Made by a program: the position numbers and the translations under genes. From positions 1-16,919 of the forward strand of contig CAUBTS010000038.1 in the NCBI GenBank assembly GCA_958438955.1: a DNA stretch of 16,919 nucleotides, given 5' to 3'. Shown here piece by piece: positions 12,964 through 16,919 of the stretch. Positions within the stretch are counted from its first letter, which is position 1. Each line of letters starts with the position of its first letter. The DNA is from an uncultured Collinsella sp. (GTDB taxonomy: Bacteria; Actinomycetota; Coriobacteriia; Coriobacteriales; Coriobacteriaceae). Under the pieces are notes generated by a model. That model was not told where the DNA came from. It did not search any database and saw nothing but the letters and a program-made list of their open reading frames with translations.

Positions 12964-13000
12964 GAAAACAAAATAGGGACGCCCCGCAAGGAGTGTCCCC
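12964..13000 (-). terminator. terminator after the HAD phosphatase gene
   Basis: On the minus strand a GGGGACAC/GCGTCCCT stem with one internal mismatch encloses a loop of about 10 bases and is followed by TATTTTGTTTT. It lies 24 bp beyond the HAD gene stop and ends the ABC-F/HAD operon. Confidence 0.7.
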
Positions 13001-13023
13001 AGACGCCGGGTGCCGCCCCGCAG

Positions 13024-13794
13024 TTACATCAATCCAAAGTGCTTTGCGGCGTTGTAGATGCCGTCGTCGTCCACGGCGGTCGTTACGTAGGTCGCCGCGG
13101 CCTTCACCGTGTCCTGCGCATTACCCATGGCCACGCTCGTGCCCACAGCGGCAAACATCGACAGGTCGTTCTCGCCGTCGCCAAAGGCAATCGCCTCGCT
13201 CGCGTCGATGCCCAGGCGCTCCAGCGTCGCCGCCACGCCCAGGTCCTTGCCGCCGTTAGCGGGAATAATGTCGCAGAACAGGTCACACCAGCGCGTGGTG
13301 AGCGAATGCGACACGGCGTCGGTCACGATATGTTCGTCGGCCGGGTCCACAAAGGCGCAGAACTGATAGACCGGCGCGTCAAAGGCGTGCTCAAACGGCT
13401 CCTCGTGGTAGACGATCCCCGCGTTGCTGCCAGCCGTCACCACGCGCTCGGACAGGCGGTTCACAAACGAGTTCTCGCCCTGCATGCACAGCGAATCGTA
13501 GCGCCCCTGTGCCACCTGGTCCACGATCACCGCGACGTCGTCCGGATCGATCGGGCAGCTGCGGTAAACCCCCTCGGCATCAAAGCAGTGCTGGCCCGAG
13601 AGCGTAATGTACGCATCCCAGCCCAGGTCGAACAGCCAGTCCGGCATCTGGTAGGTCGGACGGCCCGTGGCGATCACGCACGCAATCCCCTGCTCGCGAA
13701 AGCTGTCGAGCACCTGCTGCGCCGACGCCGGAATCCGGTGGGTCTTAAAGCTCAGCAGCGTACCGTCGATATCGAAAAACGCGGCTTTGATCAT
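13024..13794 (-). CDS. Cof-type HAD-IIB hydrolase
   Basis: 256-residue phosphatase of the HAD superfamily, Cof/YidA-like subfamily IIB, cytosolic. Motif I is F-F-D-I-D-G-T-L with nucleophile D8 and acid/base D10. Motif II is the T in I-A-T-G-R-P. The conserved lysine is in N-G-G-K-D-L-G, and motif IV is G-D-G-E-N-D-L. The cap domain lies between, from about residue 85 to 185. Relatives dephosphorylate sugar phosphates, FMN or cofactors; the substrate here is unknown. The start ATG lies 6 bp after the stop of the ABC-F gene, with GGAG overlapping that stop codon, so the two are co-transcribed and probably translationally linked. A terminator follows. Confidence 0.93.
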   Translation of the reverse strand: MIKAAFFDIDGTLLSFKTHRIPASAQQVLDSFREQGIACVIATGRPTYQMPDWLFDLGWDAYITLSGQHCFDAEGVYRSCPIDPDDVAVIVDQVAQGRYDSLCMQGENSFVNRLSERVVTAGSNAGIVYHEEPFEHAFDAPVYQFCAFVDPADEHIVTDAVSHSLTTRWCDLFCDIIPANGGKDLGVAATLERLGIDASEAIAFGDGENDLSMFAAVGTSVAMGNAQDTVKAAATYVTTAVDDDGIYNAAKHFGLM

Positions 13795-13800
13795 CCTCGT

Positions 13801-15660
13801 CTACTCCTCGCCTTCGAGCTTTTCGCTCGCCTCAAGCCACGCCATCTCCAGCTCGTCCATGGCGGCGTGAGCCTCGTCGATCTTTGCCTGCTGCTCGCCG
13901 AGCGCCGTGTAGTTGGTGGGATCGACCTGGGCCATCGCGGCCTCGGCCTCCTCAACGCGAGCGCGCTGCGTCTCCATCTTGCGCTCGAGCGAGCTCACCT
14001 CGCGGCGGAGCTTCTGACGCTCGGCGTTGGACAGGCCGTTGGGCTGACCGCTCGACTTGGGCTTTTCGGCCGCAGCTGCCGCGGCACCGGTGTCGAACGT
14101 GCCGGTCTTGGCGCTCGGTGCGCCCACGGGCTCGCCCTCGGCGGTAGCGTTGCACAGGCGCAGGTACTGGTCGACGCCGCCGGGCATATGCGTCAGGTGG
14201 CCGTCGAGCAGCGCCCACTGCTGGTCGGTCACGCGCTCCATCAAAAAGCGGTCGTGCGTCACCAGGATCAGCGTGCCGGGCCAGCCGTCCAGCAGATCCT
14301 CGACAATCGCGAGCATGTCGGTATCCAGGTCGTTGCCCGGCTCGTCCAGGATGAGCACGTTGGGCTCGTCCAGAATCGTCAGCAACAGCGACAGGCGACG
14401 GCGCTGACCGCCCGAAAGATCGCCGATGCGGCTCCAGAGCTGCTGCGTCGTAAAGCCCAGACGCTCGCAGAGCTTCTCGGGCGAAGTCTCCTTGCCGTCG
14501 ATGACGTAGTACTTCTTATAGTTGCCGAGCACCTCGCGGATCGTGTCGCCCATGTAGGGCTTGAGCTCCTCGAGCTGCTGCGACAGCACGCCAAAGCGCA
14601 CTGTCTGGCCAATCTTCACGCGGCCGCGCGTGGGTTCAATCTTGCCCTGGATCACGTCAAGCAGCGTCGACTTGCCAGCGCCATTCTCACCCAAAAGACC
14701 ATAGCGGTCGCCCGCACCAATGAGCCAGGTCACATCGGAGAGCACCTGCTTGGGCGCGCCGCCGGCATCCGCATAGCCGGCGTCCACGTCGACCACGTCG
14801 ATAACCTGCTTGCCTAGGCGGCTCACGGCGAGGCGCTTGAGCTCCAGCTCGTCACGCACGGGCGGCACGTCGGCGATCAGCTCGCGAGCGGCATCAACAC
14901 GAAACTTGGGCTTGGTGGAACGCGCCTGGGCGCCGCGGCTCAGCCACGCGAGCTCCTTGCGCGCCATGTTGCGACGGCGCTCCTCGGTAACCGCGGCCAT
15001 GCGGTCGCGCTCCACGCGCTGCAGGATATATGCGGAGTAACCGCCCTCGAAGGGATCGACCTGGCCGTCGTGGACCTCCCACATACTGGTGCAGACCTCG
15101 TCCAAGAACCAGCGGTCGTGCGTGACCACGAGCATCGCGCCCTGGCCGCGCTGCCAGCGGGCCTTTAAGTGACGCGCGAGCCAGTTGATGGTGCGCATGT
15201 CCAGGTGGTTGGTGGGCTCGTCGAGCATGAGCACGTCATAGTCGCCGATCAGCAGGCGCGCGAGGTCCACGCGACGGCGCTGGCCGCCCGAAAGCTCGCC
15301 CACCGTGCCCTCCCAGGGCACATCGCTAATAAGGCCGGCCAGAATCTGGCGCGTACGCGGGCTCGAGGCCCACTCGTATTCAGGCGTGTCACCGACGACG
15401 GCATGATGCACGGTGTCGGTATCGACCAGGTTATCCTTTTGGCCGAGCAATCCAATCGTCGTGCCGCGGCGGTGCGTCACGCGTCCGTCATCGGGCTCCA
15501 GCGTGCCGGCGAGCACGCTCAGCAGCGTCGACTTGCCGTCGCCGTTTTTACCGACAATACCAATGCGGTCACCCTCGCCCACGCCGAGCGTCACGCTATC
15601 GAAAATATGCTTGGTGGGAAACTCTAGGCTGATGGAATCGCATCCCAAAAGAATCGCCAT
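13801..15660 (-). CDS. ABC-F ATPase, Uup-like
   Basis: 619-residue soluble ATPase with two ABC domains and no membrane part. Domain 1: Walker A G-K-N-G-D-G-K-S-T (37-45), signature L-S-G-G-Q (123-127), Walker B L-M-L-D-E-P-T-N-H-L-D (144-154). Domain 2: Walker A G-E-N-G-A-G-K-S-T (324-332), signature L-S-G-G-Q (415-419), Walker B L-I-L-D-E-P-G-N-D-L-D (436-446). A basic charged linker (215-280, with R-G-A-Q-A-R-S-T-K) and a C-terminal coiled coil (about 543-615) match Uup. That subfamily is tied to ribosome function and to DNA-transaction phenotypes. A linker rich in Ala precedes the coiled coil. AAGGAG is 8 bases before the ATG at 15660; the open frame extending to 15774 crosses a terminator and is not used. 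The HAD gene follows in the same operon. Confidence 0.93.
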   Translation of the reverse strand: MAILLGCDSISLEFPTKHIFDSVTLGVGEGDRIGIVGKNGDGKSTLLSVLAGTLEPDDGRVTHRRGTTIGLLGQKDNLVDTDTVHHAVVGDTPEYEWASSPRTRQILAGLISDVPWEGTVGELSGGQRRRVDLARLLIGDYDVLMLDEPTNHLDMRTINWLARHLKARWQRGQGAMLVVTHDRWFLDEVCTSMWEVHDGQVDPFEGGYSAYILQRVERDRMAAVTEERRRNMARKELAWLSRGAQARSTKPKFRVDAARELIADVPPVRDELELKRLAVSRLGKQVIDVVDVDAGYADAGGAPKQVLSDVTWLIGAGDRYGLLGENGAGKSTLLDVIQGKIEPTRGRVKIGQTVRFGVLSQQLEELKPYMGDTIREVLGNYKKYYVIDGKETSPEKLCERLGFTTQQLWSRIGDLSGGQRRRLSLLLTILDEPNVLILDEPGNDLDTDMLAIVEDLLDGWPGTLILVTHDRFLMERVTDQQWALLDGHLTHMPGGVDQYLRLCNATAEGEPVGAPSAKTGTFDTGAAAAAAEKPKSSGQPNGLSNAERQKLRREVSSLERKMETQRARVEEAEAAMAQVDPTNYTALGEQQAKIDEAHAAMDELEMAWLEASEKLEGEE

Positions 15661-15730
15661 ATGCCCTGCTCCTTCGTAGAAATTCAACGTTGTCCATGAT
15701 AGCAGCGAAAAGGCGGGCCGCACACGACAC

Positions 15731-15768
15731 AAAAAGGCGGGCCATCTCCCACAAGAGATGACCCGCCT
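15731..15768 (-). terminator. Rho-independent terminator after pstB
   Basis: Arms at 15735-15748 and 15755-15768 pair over 14 positions with one G-T wobble, around a 6-base loop. The minus strand then reads five T residues (15735-15731). It ends the pst operon 55 bp after the pstB stop. A second copy of the AAAAGGCGGGCC half occurs at 15708-15719. Confidence 0.9.
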
Positions 15769-15823
15769 CTCCAATCAGTCCCGTGGCGACCGTGGCCACC
15801 GCGGGCCTCAAGCATGTCCCGGA

Positions 15824-16692
<869 letters not shown>

Positions 16693-16696
<4 letters not shown>

Positions 16697-16919
16697 TCGG
16701 CCGTCATCCTTCTTGCCAGTTGCTTGCCCACGATACGGGCGACTACGTTAAACAGCAGCACGCAAATCATCAGCAGCGCCGCGGTGCCCCAAACAATCTG
16801 CTGGGCCTCGGGGCTGCCCTCGCCATAGATCTTGTAGATGTGCACGGCGAGCGACTCGCCGGGACGGAACACGTTCCAAGCGCAGGTGGGGCTCGACAGG
16901 TTAAAGCTCAAGAAGTTCA
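16693..16919 (-). CDS. pstA: phosphate ABC transporter permease PstA, C-terminal part
   Basis: Last 75 codons of the inner-membrane permease PstA; the gene continues beyond the right edge of the window. The visible part reads from N-F-L-S-F-N-L-S through V-H-I-Y-K-I-Y-G-E-G to a final hydrophobic helix (about 25 residues, A-A-L-L-M-I-C-V-L-L-F-N-V-V-A-R) and a basic tail, which is the usual PstA ending. It overlaps pstB by 4 bases (ATGA). The promoter and any Pho box lie outside the window. Confidence 0.9.

Noticed and set aside
12856..14817. Long plus-strand open frame of 653 codons
   Set aside because: It runs antisense to the HAD and ABC-F genes, which carry complete catalytic motifs. High GC keeps antisense frames open, and its translation shows no family features.

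Overview
This is a 16.9 kb piece of a GC-rich bacterial chromosome with dense, protein-rich operons. Gene content, codon bias toward G/C-ending codons, a lone AbiEi/DUF559-like nuclease of a type I associate with Coriobacteriia, and a short DUF1015 paralogue suggest a Collinsella-like actinobacterium. This assignment is inference from style and family memory, not from a marker gene. There are no rRNA or tRNA genes, no CRISPR array and no intact transposase.

Layout, left to right. (1) 1-1513, plus strand: the C-terminal part of an M20 metallopeptidase and a short, degenerate DUF1015 protein, closed by a hairpin terminator. (2) 1643-3592, minus strand: a flavin nitroreductase with a near-consensus DtxR/IdeR iron box just before its start, followed by two tandem histidine-phosphatase paralogues with a REP-like palindrome in the leader. 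(3) 3828-4913, plus strand: an HdeD/DUF308 membrane protein abutting a YaiI/DUF188 protein, with a strong terminator. (4) 5079-6179, minus strand: an ArsP_2-type (putative manganese/heavy-metal) permease with a very His-rich cytosolic loop and a dyad operator centred on its promoter. (5) 6352-7320, plus strand: a DnaQ-fold 3'-5' exonuclease and terminator. (6) 7430-9468: an AT-richer, probably acquired stretch with one PD-(D/E)XK nuclease-like gene flanked by two copies of a 29-bp direct repeat. (7) 9469-12167, plus strand: an ArsR/SmtB zinc-type repressor, a free-standing HMA metallochaperone-like protein and a Zn/Cd-type P1B ATPase, with three copies of the same 20-bp palindromic operator. 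(8) 12184-12444: two large hairpins, one with perfect 28-bp arms. (9) 12447-12836, minus strand: a DtxR/MntR-family regulator. (10) 13024-15660, minus strand: a Uup-like ABC-F ATPase with a Cof-type HAD phosphatase. (11) 15824-16919, minus strand: pstB and the C-terminus of pstA from the phosphate uptake operon.

The unifying theme is metal homeostasis. A Zn/Cd efflux module (sensor, HMA protein, pump) has its own operators. A second permease with a His-rich metal loop has a different operator. A DtxR-family regulator lies a few kb away, and a DtxR-like box precedes the nitroreductase. The most noteworthy signals outside genes are the three matched ArsR operators, the iron box, the permease dyad, the repeats flanking the nuclease gene and the 127-bp inverted repeat after the pump. 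I did not find a clearly new multi-gene system.
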